In this document: positions 19,138 through 27,827 of the stretch, in pieces
Layout: every line of letters begins with the position of its first letter
Numbering within the stretch: position 1 is the first letter of the stretch
Source: Pseudomonas putida
GTDB lineage: Bacteria > Pseudomonadota > Gammaproteobacteria > Pseudomonadales > Pseudomonadaceae
Direction: 5' to 3'
Length of the DNA: 64,000 bases
NCBI GenBank assembly: GCA_041879295.1
Contig: CP047152.1
Span: 1,245,501-1,309,500 of the forward strand
Made by a program: the position numbers and the translations under genes
Notes under the pieces: model-generated
The model's input: the letters and a program-made list of their open reading frames with translations, nothing else
Databases searched by the model: none
Told to the model about the DNA's origin: nothing

Positions 19138-20355
19138 ATGGCGGACGTAAAAAAGGTCGTACTGGCGTATTCCGGCGGCCTTGATACTTCGGTGATTCTC
19201 AAGTGGCTGCAGGATACCTACAACTGCGAAGTGGTGACCTTCACCGCTGACCTGGGTCAGGGCGAAGAGGTCGAACCGGCTCGTGCCAAGGCCCAGGCAA
19301 TGGGCGTTAAAGAGATCTACATCGACGACCTGCGCGAAGAGTTCGTGCGTGACTTCGTGTTCCCGATGTTCCGCGCCAACACCGTCTACGAAGGCGAGTA
19401 CCTGCTGGGTACTTCCATCGCCCGTCCGCTGATCGCCAAGCGCCTGATCGAAATCGCCAACGAAACCGGCGCCGACGCCATTTCCCATGGCGCCACCGGC
19501 AAGGGTAACGACCAGGTGCGCTTCGAGCTGGGTGCCTATGCCCTGAAGCCAGGCGTCAAGGTCATCGCCCCATGGCGCGAGTGGGACCTGCTGTCCCGCG
19601 AAAAGCTGATGGACTACGCCGAGAAGCACGGCATCCCGATCGAGCGCCACGGCAAGAAGAAGTCGCCGTACTCGATGGACGCCAACCTGCTGCACATCTC
19701 CTATGAAGGCGGTGTCCTGGAAGATACCTGGACCGAGCACGAAGAAGACATGTGGCGCTGGAGTGTCTCGCCTGAGAACGCCCCGGACCAGGCTACCTAT
19801 ATCGAGCTGACCTACCGCAATGGTGACATCGTTGCCATCGACGGCGTCGAGAAATCCCCGGCTACCGTTCTGGCCGACCTGAATCGTATCGGTGGTGCCA
19901 ACGGCATCGGCCGCCTGGACATCGTCGAAAACCGGTACGTCGGCATGAAGTCGCGCGGTTGCTACGAAACGCCTGGCGGTACCATCATGCTCAAGGCCCA
20001 CCGTGCCATCGAGTCTATCACCCTGGACCGCGAAGTCGCTCACCTGAAAGATGAGCTGATGCCCAAGTATGCCAGCCTGATCTACACCGGCTACTGGTGG
20101 AGCCCGGAGCGTCTGATGCTGCAGCAGATGATCGATGCTTCGCAGGTGAACGTGAATGGTGTGGTGCGCCTGAAGCTGTACAAGGGCAATGTGACCGTGG
20201 TTGGCCGCAAGTCGGACGATTCGCTGTTCGATGCCAACATCGCCACCTTTGAAGAAGATGGTGGTGCCTACAACCAGGAAGACGCTGCTGGCTTCATCAA
20301 GCTCAACGCGCTGCGTATGCGCATTGCCGCCAACAAGGGCCGTTCGCTGCTCTGA
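19138..20355 (+). CDS. argG: Argininosuccinate synthase
   Basis: A 405-residue enzyme that joins citrulline and aspartate with ATP in arginine biosynthesis. The PP-loop [15 protein letters not shown] is at residues 9-23, and conserved [15 protein letters not shown] follows near residue 120. The leader has a tandem ArgR-type operator. It is monocistronic with its own terminator. Together with argF at 10408, the two steps from ornithine to argininosuccinate are both encoded in this window, each under a similar ArgR-like operator. Confidence 0.97.
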   Translation: MADVKKVVLAYSGGLDTSVILKWLQDTYNCEVVTFTADLGQGEEVEPARAKAQAMGVKEIYIDDLREEFVRDFVFPMFRANTVYEGEYLLGTSIARPLIAKRLIEIANETGADAISHGATGKGNDQVRFELGAYALKPGVKVIAPWREWDLLSREKLMDYAEKHGIPIERHGKKKSPYSMDANLLHISYEGGVLEDTWTEHEEDMWRWSVSPENAPDQATYIELTYRNGDIVAIDGVEKSPATVLADLNRIGGANGIGRLDIVENRYVGMKSRGCYETPGGTIMLKAHRAIESITLDREVAHLKDELMPKYASLIYTGYWWSPERLMLQQMIDASQVNVNGVVRLKLYKGNVTVVGRKSDDSLFDANIATFEEDGGAYNQEDAAGFIKLNALRMRIAANKGRSLL

Positions 20356-20370
20356 TTGCTGGTGTGCGTG

Positions 20371-20399
20371 AAAACCCCGGCTCAGTCCGGGGTTTTTTT
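20371..20399 (+). terminator. Terminator after argG
   Basis: Hairpin AACCCCGG-ctcagt-CCGGGGTT followed by a T run. Confidence 0.9.
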
Positions 20400-20422
20400 A
20401 TGCCTGCGCAAAGGCGAGTCGT

Positions 20423-20905
20423 TCAACTTCGAGGGTTCACATCATCGCCCTCAAGTGCGCTGATCGAAAGCTGCGCACATTGACGTCTATCCAGATTACA
20501 AAAGCGCCAGACTCGCGCCGGCTCGGGGGGGTGGGCAAGAGCGTGCAAGAGTTGTTGTTCCATCATGCGACAGGCGTCGGGGCCGGAGAACATGAATGTA
20601 ACAGGCTCGCCCTGTACCGCCTCACGGGCATCATTGGCAATAGCGGGTGTGGCCGCACTGTTCAGTGCTGGCGTGTTTTCGTGTACAGGGTTGTTGGGGA
20701 GCGGGCTGTAGAACGACTTGTAATTGAAGTTGAGCGTCAGAAAAAACAGTGCCGTCAGAAAGAATGGAAAACCTACCAGGAACCAGGTGTAGAGCTTTTG
20801 GCTGGACTCGCCGAGAAATGGCAGTGTGGCAAGGGCGGAGGCTTCGATAATCCCCGCGAAGATGGCAATGATCGTCAGCGGGGCGACAGGTTGTGCTTGG
20901 GTCAT
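20423..20905 (-). CDS. Hypothetical membrane protein
   Basis: A 160-residue protein I do not recognise by function. Two hydrophobic segments lie at about residues 10-31 (TIIAIFAGIIEASALATLPFL) and 40-60 (WFLVGFPFFLTALFFLTLNF). A polar, Pro/Ala-rich C-terminal half of about 100 residues follows, probably cytoplasmic. A stretch beginning VTFMFSGPDACRMMEQQLLHALAH could form a short helical domain. It is a single gene convergent with argG. Confidence 0.7.
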   Translation of the reverse strand: MTQAQPVAPLTIIAIFAGIIEASALATLPFLGESSQKLYTWFLVGFPFFLTALFFLTLNFNYKSFYSPLPNNPVHENTPALNSAATPAIANDAREAVQGEPVTFMFSGPDACRMMEQQLLHALAHPPEPARVWRFCNLDRRQCAQLSISALEGDDVNPRS

Positions 20906-21273
20906 AGGGGCCGTCTCCAGCGGTTTTGTCCATCTTTACCTTACTGCTGTACTCAACTAAAGGCTGGATTCTTTCCCGGGGGAGGAATGATCGTCAGAGA
21001 ACCTAGTTGTGTTGATTTTTCAACGCGTTCGAGTCGGAAGTTCTCCTCTGCTGAAGATCAGTATTCAACTGGTGCGTTTATGTTAGTGGGTGGTACCGTT
21101 TCTTTCGGTAATAAGTAATTTGTTTGTTACAACCATAGTCTTAATGTGTAGGAAGTTTCTGTAAGCTCTGTAGGTTTTGTCTGTCCATGGCTTTCACTGG
21201 TAAATCGCCGCGCCAGCAAGCGTCCTGTCGGTTATCGTGGCGTGCCAAAGCAACAACAATGTATGGATATCGC
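20906..21273. other. Intergenic region before the response regulator
   Basis: About 370 bases, noticeably more AT-rich than the surroundings in 21000-21180. It must hold the promoter of the response regulator (plus) and that of the hypothetical membrane protein (minus). TGTAGG occurs twice (21149 and 21168 areas), but I cannot assign boxes with confidence. Short open frames here lack ribosome-binding sites and look non-coding. Confidence 0.45.
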
Positions 21274-21897
21274 ATGAATAAAGTGCTTATCGTGGATGAT
21301 CATCCGGTCATACGCCTGGCCGTACGCATGCTGATGGAGCGGCATGGGTATGACGTTGTGGCGGAGACTGACAATGGGGTGGCTGCGCTGCAGCTGACAC
21401 GGCAACACCTGCCGGATATTGTGGTGCTGGATATCGGTATCCCGAAACTGGATGGCCTGGAGGTGATCGCCCGCATGGCGACATTCAGCCCGGGTAGCAA
21501 GGTGCTGGTGCTGACGTCGCAGGCTCCCGGTAACTTTTCGATGCGCTGCATGCAGGCGGGGGCGGCGGGTTACGTGTGCAAGCAGCAGGAGCTTACCGAG
21601 CTGCTTAGCGCTATCAAGGCTGTGTTGTCGGGTTACAGCTACTTCCCCAACCAGGCCTTGCATGCGTCACGTGGCAGGGGCGCGAGCAGTGAGACGGATA
21701 TGGTGAATCGCCTTTCTGCGCGAGAGATGACCGTGCTGCAACAACTGGCGCGAGGGCGTTCGAACAAGGAGATTGCCGACAGCATGTACCTCAGCAACAA
21801 GACGGTCAGTACCTACAAGTCGCGGCTCTTGCTCAAGCTCAATGCACGGTCACTGGTTGACCTGATCGAGCTGGCGCAACGGCAAGGTTTGAACTGA
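21274..21897 (+). CDS. Orphan NarL/LuxR-family response regulator, BvgA-like
   Basis: A 207-residue two-component regulator. The receiver domain (residues 1-120) has the acidic pair Asp8-Asp9, phospho-acceptor Asp53 in VVLDIGIPKLDG, and the conserved VLTSQ and VCKQQ positions. The C-terminal LuxR-type helix-turn-helix reads LSAREMTVLQQLARGRSNKEI...NKTVSTYKSRLL. The sequence strongly resembles BvgA of Bordetella and the RocA-type regulators of Pseudomonas. No sensor kinase is adjacent, so its kinase must be elsewhere. The ATG at 21274 starts the canonical MNKVLIVDDHP; upstream in-frame starts add non-family sequence. Confidence 0.9.
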   Translation: MNKVLIVDDHPVIRLAVRMLMERHGYDVVAETDNGVAALQLTRQHLPDIVVLDIGIPKLDGLEVIARMATFSPGSKVLVLTSQAPGNFSMRCMQAGAAGYVCKQQELTELLSAIKAVLSGYSYFPNQALHASRGRGASSETDMVNRLSAREMTVLQQLARGRSNKEIADSMYLSNKTVSTYKSRLLLKLNARSLVDLIELAQRQGLN

Positions 21898-21967
21898 CCG
21901 CCAGGCCTTGAAGCCTCCAGCCAGGAGGCTTTGCCAAGGCTAACGATCCATGACTAAAGGGCCAGAA

Positions 21968-22144
21968 CTAAAGGTCGTAATCGAAATCGGCCAGCTGCTT
22001 CTGCAGGCGCCGTTCTTCTAGCATGTTGTCGATGGTGCGGCGTTTGCTCAGGTTGGTCTTTGCGGTTTCAACCTGTGGTTCCGCGTCATCGTCTGCGGCA
22101 ACAAAATCATCATCGATCGACAGGTCGTCTTTATCGGTACTCAT
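21968..22144 (-). CDS. Small acidic protein of the PA3496 family
   Basis: A 58-residue, highly acidic protein: an Asp-rich N-terminus (DKDDLSIDDDFVAADDDAE) followed by a basic segment LSKRRTIDNMLEERRLQKQL and a short acidic end. It matches the small Pseudomonas proteins found next to nth, as here. The function is not established. The start at 22144 is taken because it begins MSTDKDD and the upstream alternative adds only MERL. Confidence 0.75.
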   Translation of the reverse strand: MSTDKDDLSIDDDFVAADDDAEPQVETAKTNLSKRRTIDNMLEERRLQKQLADFDYDL

Positions 22145-22248
22145 GAGTCGCTCCAAGCCAAGGGGCCATTGGCCGTCCTTATAACCAGAAAGCAGACGCT
22201 GGTAAAAAAGATTTTTTCAATCGACGTGATTGGTTTCTGCCTATCGGC

Positions 22249-22887
22249 TCAATCGTCGGAGGTTTTGTGCTTGTACTCGCACAAATCTTCGATCCTGCAG
22301 CTGCCGCACCGTGGCTTGCGCGCCTGGCACACATAGCGCCCGTGCAGGATCAGCCAGTGGTGGGCATCGAGCAGGTAATCCTTTGGTACGAACTTGAGCA
22401 GTTTCTTTTCCACTTCCAGCACCGTTTTACCTGGCGCGATACCCGTGCGGTTACTCACCCGGAAGATATGAGTGTCCACTGCCATCGCCGGTTGGCGAAA
22501 CGCGGTGTTAAGCACCACGTTGGCGGTTTTACGGCCGACGCCGGGCAGCGCTTCCAACGCTTCGCGGGTTTGCGGTACCTGGCTGTCGTGGCGCTCGATC
22601 AGCAGCCGGCACGCTTCTATGACATTCTTGGCCTTGCTGTTGTAGAGGCCGATGGTCTTGATGTATTCGCTAAGGCCTTCAACGCCCAGGGCATAGATGG
22701 CCTCGGGGGTGTTGGCGACGGGGAACAGGCGGGCAGTGGCCTTGTTGACGCCGACGTCGGTGGATTGCGCGGACAGTGTCACGGCGACCAGCAGTTCAAA
22801 CGGGGTCGTGTAGGCCAGTTCGGTCTTTGGGTCGGGGTTGTCTTCGTGCAGCCTGCGAAAAATCTCCAGGCGTTTGGCGGCATTCAT
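22249..22887 (-). CDS. nth: Endonuclease III
   Basis: A 212-residue DNA glycosylase/AP lyase for oxidised pyrimidines. The helix-hairpin-helix LPGVGRKTANVVLN is followed by the catalytic-Asp segment AVDTHIFRVSNR. The C-terminal 4Fe-4S ligands appear as Cys-x6-Cys-x2-Cys-x5-Cys (CQARKPRCGSCRIEDLC). The start at 22887 (MNAAKRLEIFRRLHEDNP) fits the family. It directly follows rnfE with a 4-base gap, so it is the last gene of the rnf operon. Confidence 0.96.
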   Translation of the reverse strand: MNAAKRLEIFRRLHEDNPDPKTELAYTTPFELLVAVTLSAQSTDVGVNKATARLFPVANTPEAIYALGVEGLSEYIKTIGLYNSKAKNVIEACRLLIERHDSQVPQTREALEALPGVGRKTANVVLNTAFRQPAMAVDTHIFRVSNRTGIAPGKTVLEVEKKLLKFVPKDYLLDAHHWLILHGRYVCQARKPRCGSCRIEDLCEYKHKTSDD

Positions 22888-22891
22888 GAAA

Positions 22892-23416
22892 TCAGGGCTT
22901 TCCTTGACGATGTGGATGGGCAGAGCCCGGACGCAGGCGATTGTACAAGGCCAACAGCAATCCCAGCAGCAGTAGCGCACCGGGGGCGAGGCTGGCCAGG
23001 TGCAGCTCGGTATGGTCAGCCAGCCATTGGCGGCTGGCGCCCAGCAGCAGGCAACTGGCAAAGACAGCGCCGAGGTGCTTTGCGAGCACGTGCCAGCGGC
23101 GTTGGTCAGGAAGCAGATGGTCACTGGCCAGGCATTGCAGGCACAACAATGCGGGATAGTGACCCAGTGCAATGGCCAGTGGTAGCAGCCAGGCCCGCAT
23201 GGCCAACTGCAGGCAGCTGGCCAGAGCTGCCAGTAGCAGCAGGCTGGCCAGTACATATGCCCAGCTGGCGACGCGTTTACGCAGGGGGGCCAGCAACAGT
23301 TGGTGCAGGCATCCCATCACCACTGCGCACAGGCCGATGGCCGCGCCTTCACCCAGCGTTCGGGTGGCGCCCAACAGGGGAGCGAGGCTCATGGCCAGCA
23401 GGCAAAACCTATTCAT
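22892..23416 (-). CDS. rnfE: RnfE-like membrane subunit, shortened and diverged
   Basis: A 174-residue, strongly hydrophobic protein assigned to RnfE/RsxE by its place after rnfG and before nth and by weak similarity (LLGATRTLGEGAAIGL against the LLAVTSTATNALGLGL type). Usual RnfE is about 230 residues; this one lacks roughly 15 N-terminal residues and much of the C-terminal tail. The conserved LCPLL, whose Cys is an iron-sulfur ligand in related complexes, reads LAPLL here (Ala12). It overlaps the rnfG stop by 8 bases. Alignment is from memory. Confidence 0.7.
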   Translation of the reverse strand: MNRFCLLAMSLAPLLGATRTLGEGAAIGLCAVVMGCLHQLLLAPLRKRVASWAYVLASLLLLAALASCLQLAMRAWLLPLAIALGHYPALLCLQCLASDHLLPDQRRWHVLAKHLGAVFASCLLLGASRQWLADHTELHLASLAPGALLLLGLLLALYNRLRPGSAHPHRQGKP

Positions 23417-24011
23417 GCGCGGCGCCCTCCAGCCATACACTACGCTGCTCATCGAAATAATTCAGTGCGTCCTGCAACGCGGCGATCACTGCCCGCGAGG
23501 TCACGGTTGCGCCGGCCAACTGGTCAAAATCACCCTGGTCCCGCTTTAGCGCCCAGTGATCGCCCTGATGGCGGTTGTCGAACTGTTTCAGCCACTGCAG
23601 CTGTGGGTCAGCCAGGTGAGCGCCCAGCCCGGGACTTTCCTGTTGTTCGACGACCTGGCTGCCGATCAGCCGGCCGTCTGTGGCGATCGCGACGCTCAGC
23701 ACGATTGGCCCGACATATCCCTGCGCCTGTGTGACCAGAACTATGGCGCTTGGCTTGCCTGCCATAGTGGCACGGTAAGCCGCCAGGATACGGCTGTTGG
23801 GCCGCTGTGCGGCGGGCCTTGGCAGTGGGCTTTCCAGGGGCTGGTTGTCATAGCTGCCTTCGGGCAGCACGGCCAGCCGCTGGCGGCTTTGCATTTGTTT
23901 TTCGGCGCTGGCGATGGCCGGGCTGGTCCACTGCCGCCAGGCCAGGGTGACTGACACTGCCAATACTCCAGTCAGTAGCAGCAGGCCCGCATCCCGAGCT
24001 CCATGCTTCAT
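23409..24011 (-). CDS. rnfG: RnfG-like flavin-binding subunit
   Basis: A 200-residue protein with one N-terminal membrane anchor (AGLLLLTGVLAVSVTLAW) and a periplasmic FMN-binding domain. The covalent flavin motif is retained as LAGATVTS near the C-terminus, where the Thr carries FMN through a phosphoester. Preceding features GYVGPIVLSVAIATDGRLIG and ESPGLGAHL are typical of RnfG/NqrC. The start overlaps the rnfD stop (ATGA). It belongs to a cluster in which rnfB and rnfC are absent. Confidence 0.87.
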   Translation of the reverse strand: MKHGARDAGLLLLTGVLAVSVTLAWRQWTSPAIASAEKQMQSRQRLAVLPEGSYDNQPLESPLPRPAAQRPNSRILAAYRATMAGKPSAIVLVTQAQGYVGPIVLSVAIATDGRLIGSQVVEQQESPGLGAHLADPQLQWLKQFDNRHQGDHWALKRDQGDFDQLAGATVTSRAVIAALQDALNYFDEQRSVWLEGAAHE

Positions 24012-24979
24012 CGGGCTGCCTGCTGACGTTGCACAGCCACGCGCTCGAGTGCCGGTGCCAAAAGGTTCATCAGCAGGACGGCGAACGCGGTGCCATCCGG
24101 GTAGCTGCCCCAGGTACGAATCAGGTAGATGAGCAGCCCTGTTCCCAGGCCGAAGCACAACTTGGCCCAGTCGTTTCTGGGGCCGGACACCGGCTCGGTC
24201 GCAATGAAGAATGCTGCCAGCATGGTCGAGCCGGAAAACAGGTGCAGCAAAGGCGAGCCATTGGAGTCCGACCCCGAACCATTCCAGCCCAACAGGCTGA
24301 ATATCAATAGCCCTGCCAGCAAACCTGCCGGTGCATGCCAACTGATCACCTTGCGCTGCAACAAAAACAGGCCGCCAAGCAGGAATGCCAGGTTGACCCA
24401 TTCGCTGCCTGCCCCACCAATGCTGCCAAAGCCCGGATGGCTGGCAAACAGCTCGTCAATGGTCAGGCTGCGGTTGTGGCGTAGGCCGTCGAGCAATGTC
24501 GGACGGGCCCAGGCATCAATCTGATCGCCCCCAGCGAACACCTGCTGCAGGCTGTCGAGCAGGCCCGGGGCCTGTGCCGGCCAATGGTTCATCTGCAATG
24601 GGAAGCTGAGCAGCACGAAGGCGTAACCCACCATGGCCGGATTGAACAGATTTCGCCCGACCCCACCATAGGCCTGCTTGCCGATGCCGATCGCAACACA
24701 TGCCGCGATGACCGGCAGCCACCATGGCGCCAGGGTGGGCAGGGCGGCCGCCAGTAGCACGGCGGTTACCAGTGCGCTGCCGTCGTTTAGCGCCTGGCTC
24801 AGTGATTGATTGCGCAGTGCCAGCAGCAATGCTTCGCACAGCAGCGCGGCACTGGCACACAGCAACAGGTTCAGCACCATGCCCCAGCCATGCAGCCACA
24901 TTAGCGCCAGCAGTCCAGGCGTGCAGGCGAGCAACACCAGGCCCATGCTGGTGCGCAGGCGCGGATCGGGGCTGCTCAT
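24008..24979 (-). CDS. rnfD: RnfD-like membrane subunit
   Basis: A 323-residue polytopic protein of the RnfD/NqrB family. Recognisable segments are GSALVTAVLLAAALPTLAPWW, GVGRNLFNPAMVGYAFVLLSFP and the late AAFFIATEPVSGP. The short motif PTLLD near residue 155 lines up with the ATPLD whose Thr carries FMN in E. coli-type RnfD, so the flavin site seems kept. The start overlaps the rnfA stop by four bases (ATGA), so in this genome D directly follows A. In the usual order B and C lie between A and D. Confidence 0.88.
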   Translation of the reverse strand: MSSPDPRLRTSMGLVLLACTPGLLALMWLHGWGMVLNLLLCASAALLCEALLLALRNQSLSQALNDGSALVTAVLLAAALPTLAPWWLPVIAACVAIGIGKQAYGGVGRNLFNPAMVGYAFVLLSFPLQMNHWPAQAPGLLDSLQQVFAGGDQIDAWARPTLLDGLRHNRSLTIDELFASHPGFGSIGGAGSEWVNLAFLLGGLFLLQRKVISWHAPAGLLAGLLIFSLLGWNGSGSDSNGSPLLHLFSGSTMLAAFFIATEPVSGPRNDWAKLCFGLGTGLLIYLIRTWGSYPDGTAFAVLLMNLLAPALERVAVQRQQAAR

Positions 24980-25524
24980 TGGCCAAACATCCCGTTGAAG
25001 CCGGAAAACGCCATGGCCATTACCCCGGCACCGATCAATTGGATGGGCAGGCCGCGCAGCGCGTCGGGGATATCGGCGTGGACGCTGCGCTGGTGCAGGT
25101 CGGCGAACACCATCAGCGTCAGCCAGAAGCCGCCAGCCGTCAGCAAGCCTTGGAGTAGCGCGGTTGGCCAGCTGACGTCGTCGCTTGCCTGTTGTAGAGC
25201 CACCCCAAGCGCTGCGGCATTGCTCAACAGCAGCGCTGGCAACCCCACTACGGGCCAGGCTGGGCGCCACTTGGCCAGTAGCCAGGGGAGGCCCCAGGCG
25301 AGCAAAGCCAGCCAAGGCAATAGCAGGAACAGGGCAAGATCGTGGATGTGCAACGGGGCAAGTACGGCGTACGCCAGCAGTTGCGCGCCGATTACGCCCA
25401 GGGCAATGCACAGGGCGCAGGCCAGGCCGTGCACCTGTAGTTGCAACCCGGAGAGTGGCTGTCTGAGCAGGCACAGGTGATTGATCAGTGCGGCGCTGAT
25501 CAGGACCAGGATGTAGTCATTCAT
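24976..25524 (-). CDS. rnfA: RnfA-like membrane subunit lacking the conserved cysteines
   Basis: A 182-residue hydrophobic protein, first gene of the cluster. The opening MNDYILVLISAALINH matches RnfA/RsxA (MTDYLLLFVGTVLVNN), and the end ADIPDALRGLPIQLIGAGVMAMAFSGF matches as well. In ungapped alignment with E. coli RsxA, the GLCPF Cys is replaced by Gly26 and the TTNCAVLG Cys by Ala103. Those cysteines hold the intramembrane 2Fe-2S cluster with RnfE in related complexes. Three other cysteines (18, 36, 39) are at non-equivalent positions. Confidence 0.8.
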   Translation of the reverse strand: MNDYILVLISAALINHLCLLRQPLSGLQLQVHGLACALCIALGVIGAQLLAYAVLAPLHIHDLALFLLLPWLALLAWGLPWLLAKWRPAWPVVGLPALLLSNAAALGVALQQASDDVSWPTALLQGLLTAGGFWLTLMVFADLHQRSVHADIPDALRGLPIQLIGAGVMAMAFSGFNGMFGQ

Positions 25525-25584
25525 GAGATGACGATAGCCGGGAATCAGGGCGATTGTCCGGATTTGACATGAAGGGGCCTGCGT

Positions 25585-25615
25585 ATTGTGGGAGCGGGCA
25601 GGCCGCTCCCACAAT
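25585..25615. repeat. Perfect REP-type hairpin between metG and rnfA
   Basis: ATTGTGGGAGCGG-gcagg-CCGCTCCCACAAT is a near-perfect 31-base palindrome made of the REP head sequence. It lies downstream of the metG stop and upstream of rnfA on the same strand, where it may end or stabilise the metG transcript. Confidence 0.8.
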
Positions 25616-25629
25616 GGCCCGCAGGGGAG

Positions 25630-27669
25630 TTACTTGATGCGCTGGCCTGGCTTGGCGCCGCTGTCCGGGCTCAGCAGGTAGATTTCTTCACCGCCAGGGC
25701 CGGCAGCCATGACCATGCCCTCGGACACGCCAAAGCGCATCTTCCGTGGTTTGAGGTTGGCTACCATCATGGTCAGGCGGCCTTCCAGCTTGGACGGGTC
25801 TGGGTAGGCCGACTTGATGCCGGAGAACACGTTGCGGCGCTCGTCACCAATGTCCAGGGTCAGTTGCAGCAGCTTGTCGGCACCCGCTACGGCTTCAGCC
25901 TTGACGATCAGCGCCACGCGCAGGTCGACGGCCGCGAAGGTATCGAACTCGATCTCTGCCGACAGCGGGTCCTTCGTCAGTTCGCCATTGCCCGCCGGGG
26001 CATTGGCTTCGGCAGCCAGCAGGTCTTCCTTGCTGGCAGCGATCATGGCTTCGACCTTGGCCGGCTCGATACGGCTCATCAGGGCCTTGAACGGGTTAAG
26101 CGGGTGGTTTTCCAGACGTGTCAGGTGGTCGTTCCAGGTCAGCGGGGCCACGTTGAGGAATGCCTCGGCGTCAGCCGCCAGCACCGGAAGTACCGGTTTG
26201 AGGAAGATCACCAGCTGGCGGAACAGGTTGATGCCTTGGGCGCAGATGGCCTGGACTTCATTCTGCTTGCCTTCCTGCTTGGCCAGTGACCACGGTGCCT
26301 TGTCGGCGATCCAGGCGTTGGCGCGGTCGGCCAGTGCCATGATTTCGCGCATGGCGCGGCCAAAATCACGGGCCTCATAGGCTTCGGCGATGGAGGGCGC
26401 GGCAGCCAGGAAGGCTTCGGTCAGCTCAGGCGCGGCATCACCGCCTACCATCACGCCTTCGTTGCCCTTGTGGATGAAACCGGCGCAACGGCTGGCAATG
26501 TTGACGACCTTGCCGACCAGGTCGGAGTTGACCTTCTGCACGAAGTCTTCCAGGTTCAGGTCCAGGTCGTCGACGCCACGGCCCAGCTTGGCCGCATAGT
26601 AGTAACGCAGGTATTCCGGCTGCAGGTGGTCCAGATAGGTGCGGGCCTTGATGAAGGTGCCGCGCGACTTGGACATCTTGGCGCCGTTGACCGTCAGGTA
26701 GCCGTGCACGTTGACCGCGGTCGGCTTGCGGAAGCCGGCGCCTTCGAGCATGGCTGGCCAGAACAGGGCGTGGAAGTTGACGATATCCTTGCCGATGAAG
26801 TGGTACAGCTCGGCCTTGGAACCCTCGTTCCAGAAGGCGTCGAAGTCCAGTTCCGGGCGGCGTGCGCAGAGGTTCTTGAAGCTGGCCATGTAGCCAATCG
26901 GCGCATCCAGCCATACGTAGAAGTACTTGCCAGGCTCACCCGGGATCTCGAAGCCGAAGTACGGCGCGTCGCGGGAGATATCCCACTCCTGCAGGCCGGA
27001 ATCCAGCCATTCCGCCAGCTTGTTGGCTACCGCTTCCTGCAGGGTGCCGCTTCGGGTCCATTGCTGCAGCATGGCCTGGAAGTCTGGCAGCTTGAAGAAG
27101 AAGTGCTGGGAATCACGCAGTACCGGGGTGGCACCGGAGATCGCTGACTTGGGGTTCTTCAGCTCGGTAGGTGCGTAAGTGGCGCCGCATTTTTCGCAGT
27201 TGTCGCCGTACTGGTCTTCGGCCGCGCACTTCGGGCAGGTGCCCTTGATGAAGCGGTCGGCGAGGAACATGCCTTTTTCCGGATCGAAGTACTGGGTCAC
27301 CGAACGGGTGGCGATGTGCCCGGCTTCACGCAGGCGCGAGTAGATCAGGCTCGACAGCTCGCGGTTCTCTTCACTGTGGGTGGAGTGGAAGTTGTCGAAA
27401 TCCACCAGGAAGTCGGCGAAATCGCTGCTGTGCTCGGCCTGGACGTTGGCGATCAGCTGTTCCGGGGTGATGCCTTCCTTTTCGGCGCGCAGCATGATGG
27501 CCGAACCGTGGGCGTCATCGGCGCAGACATAGATGCACTGGTTGCCGCGCAGCTTCTGGAAGCGCACCCACATGTCCGTCTGGATGTACTCCAGCATATG
27601 GCCGAGATGGATCGATCCATTGGCATAGGGCAGGGCGCTGGTGACGAGAATCTGGCGTGGCTCGGACAT
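25630..27669 (-). CDS. metG: Methionyl-tRNA synthetase
   Basis: A 679-residue class I synthetase. It has the HIGH-like motif ([11 protein letters not shown]), a zinc knuckle with two CPKC/CEKC pairs near residues 145-165, KMSKS in [12 protein letters not shown], and a C-terminal tRNA-binding (EMAP/Trbp111) domain from about residue 575 ([13 protein letters not shown]). This is the long, homodimeric form. The start at 27669 gives [18 protein letters not shown]. It is divergent from mrp. Confidence 0.97.
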   Translation of the reverse strand: MSEPRQILVTSALPYANGSIHLGHMLEYIQTDMWVRFQKLRGNQCIYVCADDAHGSAIMLRAEKEGITPEQLIANVQAEHSSDFADFLVDFDNFHSTHSEENRELSSLIYSRLREAGHIATRSVTQYFDPEKGMFLADRFIKGTCPKCAAEDQYGDNCEKCGATYAPTELKNPKSAISGATPVLRDSQHFFFKLPDFQAMLQQWTRSGTLQEAVANKLAEWLDSGLQEWDISRDAPYFGFEIPGEPGKYFYVWLDAPIGYMASFKNLCARRPELDFDAFWNEGSKAELYHFIGKDIVNFHALFWPAMLEGAGFRKPTAVNVHGYLTVNGAKMSKSRGTFIKARTYLDHLQPEYLRYYYAAKLGRGVDDLDLNLEDFVQKVNSDLVGKVVNIASRCAGFIHKGNEGVMVGGDAAPELTEAFLAAAPSIAEAYEARDFGRAMREIMALADRANAWIADKAPWSLAKQEGKQNEVQAICAQGINLFRQLVIFLKPVLPVLAADAEAFLNVAPLTWNDHLTRLENHPLNPFKALMSRIEPAKVEAMIAASKEDLLAAEANAPAGNGELTKDPLSAEIEFDTFAAVDLRVALIVKAEAVAGADKLLQLTLDIGDERRNVFSGIKSAYPDPSKLEGRLTMMVANLKPRKMRFGVSEGMVMAAGPGGEEIYLLSPDSGAKPGQRIK

Positions 27670-27827
27670 GGTGGCTCGGCTACTTATCTGGCTACGGGGT
27701 AAAAATGAGGATGATCGGCCACTATAAAGGGCTGGCGAAGATATTTCACCCCGCAAGCGTATCTGCTGACGATTGACGGGTTAGGATAGGCGGCTGTTTT
27801 ACATTCAGTTTGCCAATGGGAGTCTCC

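Noticed and set aside
25525..25629. Search for rnfB or rnfC remnants between metG and rnfA
   Set aside because: Only a REP-type hairpin and about 60 other bases are present; no Fe-S cysteine motif or coding frame was found.
27670..27827. A riboswitch or T-box before metG or mrp
   Set aside because: The gap is short and lacks a structured conserved core; T-box control is not expected in pseudomonads.
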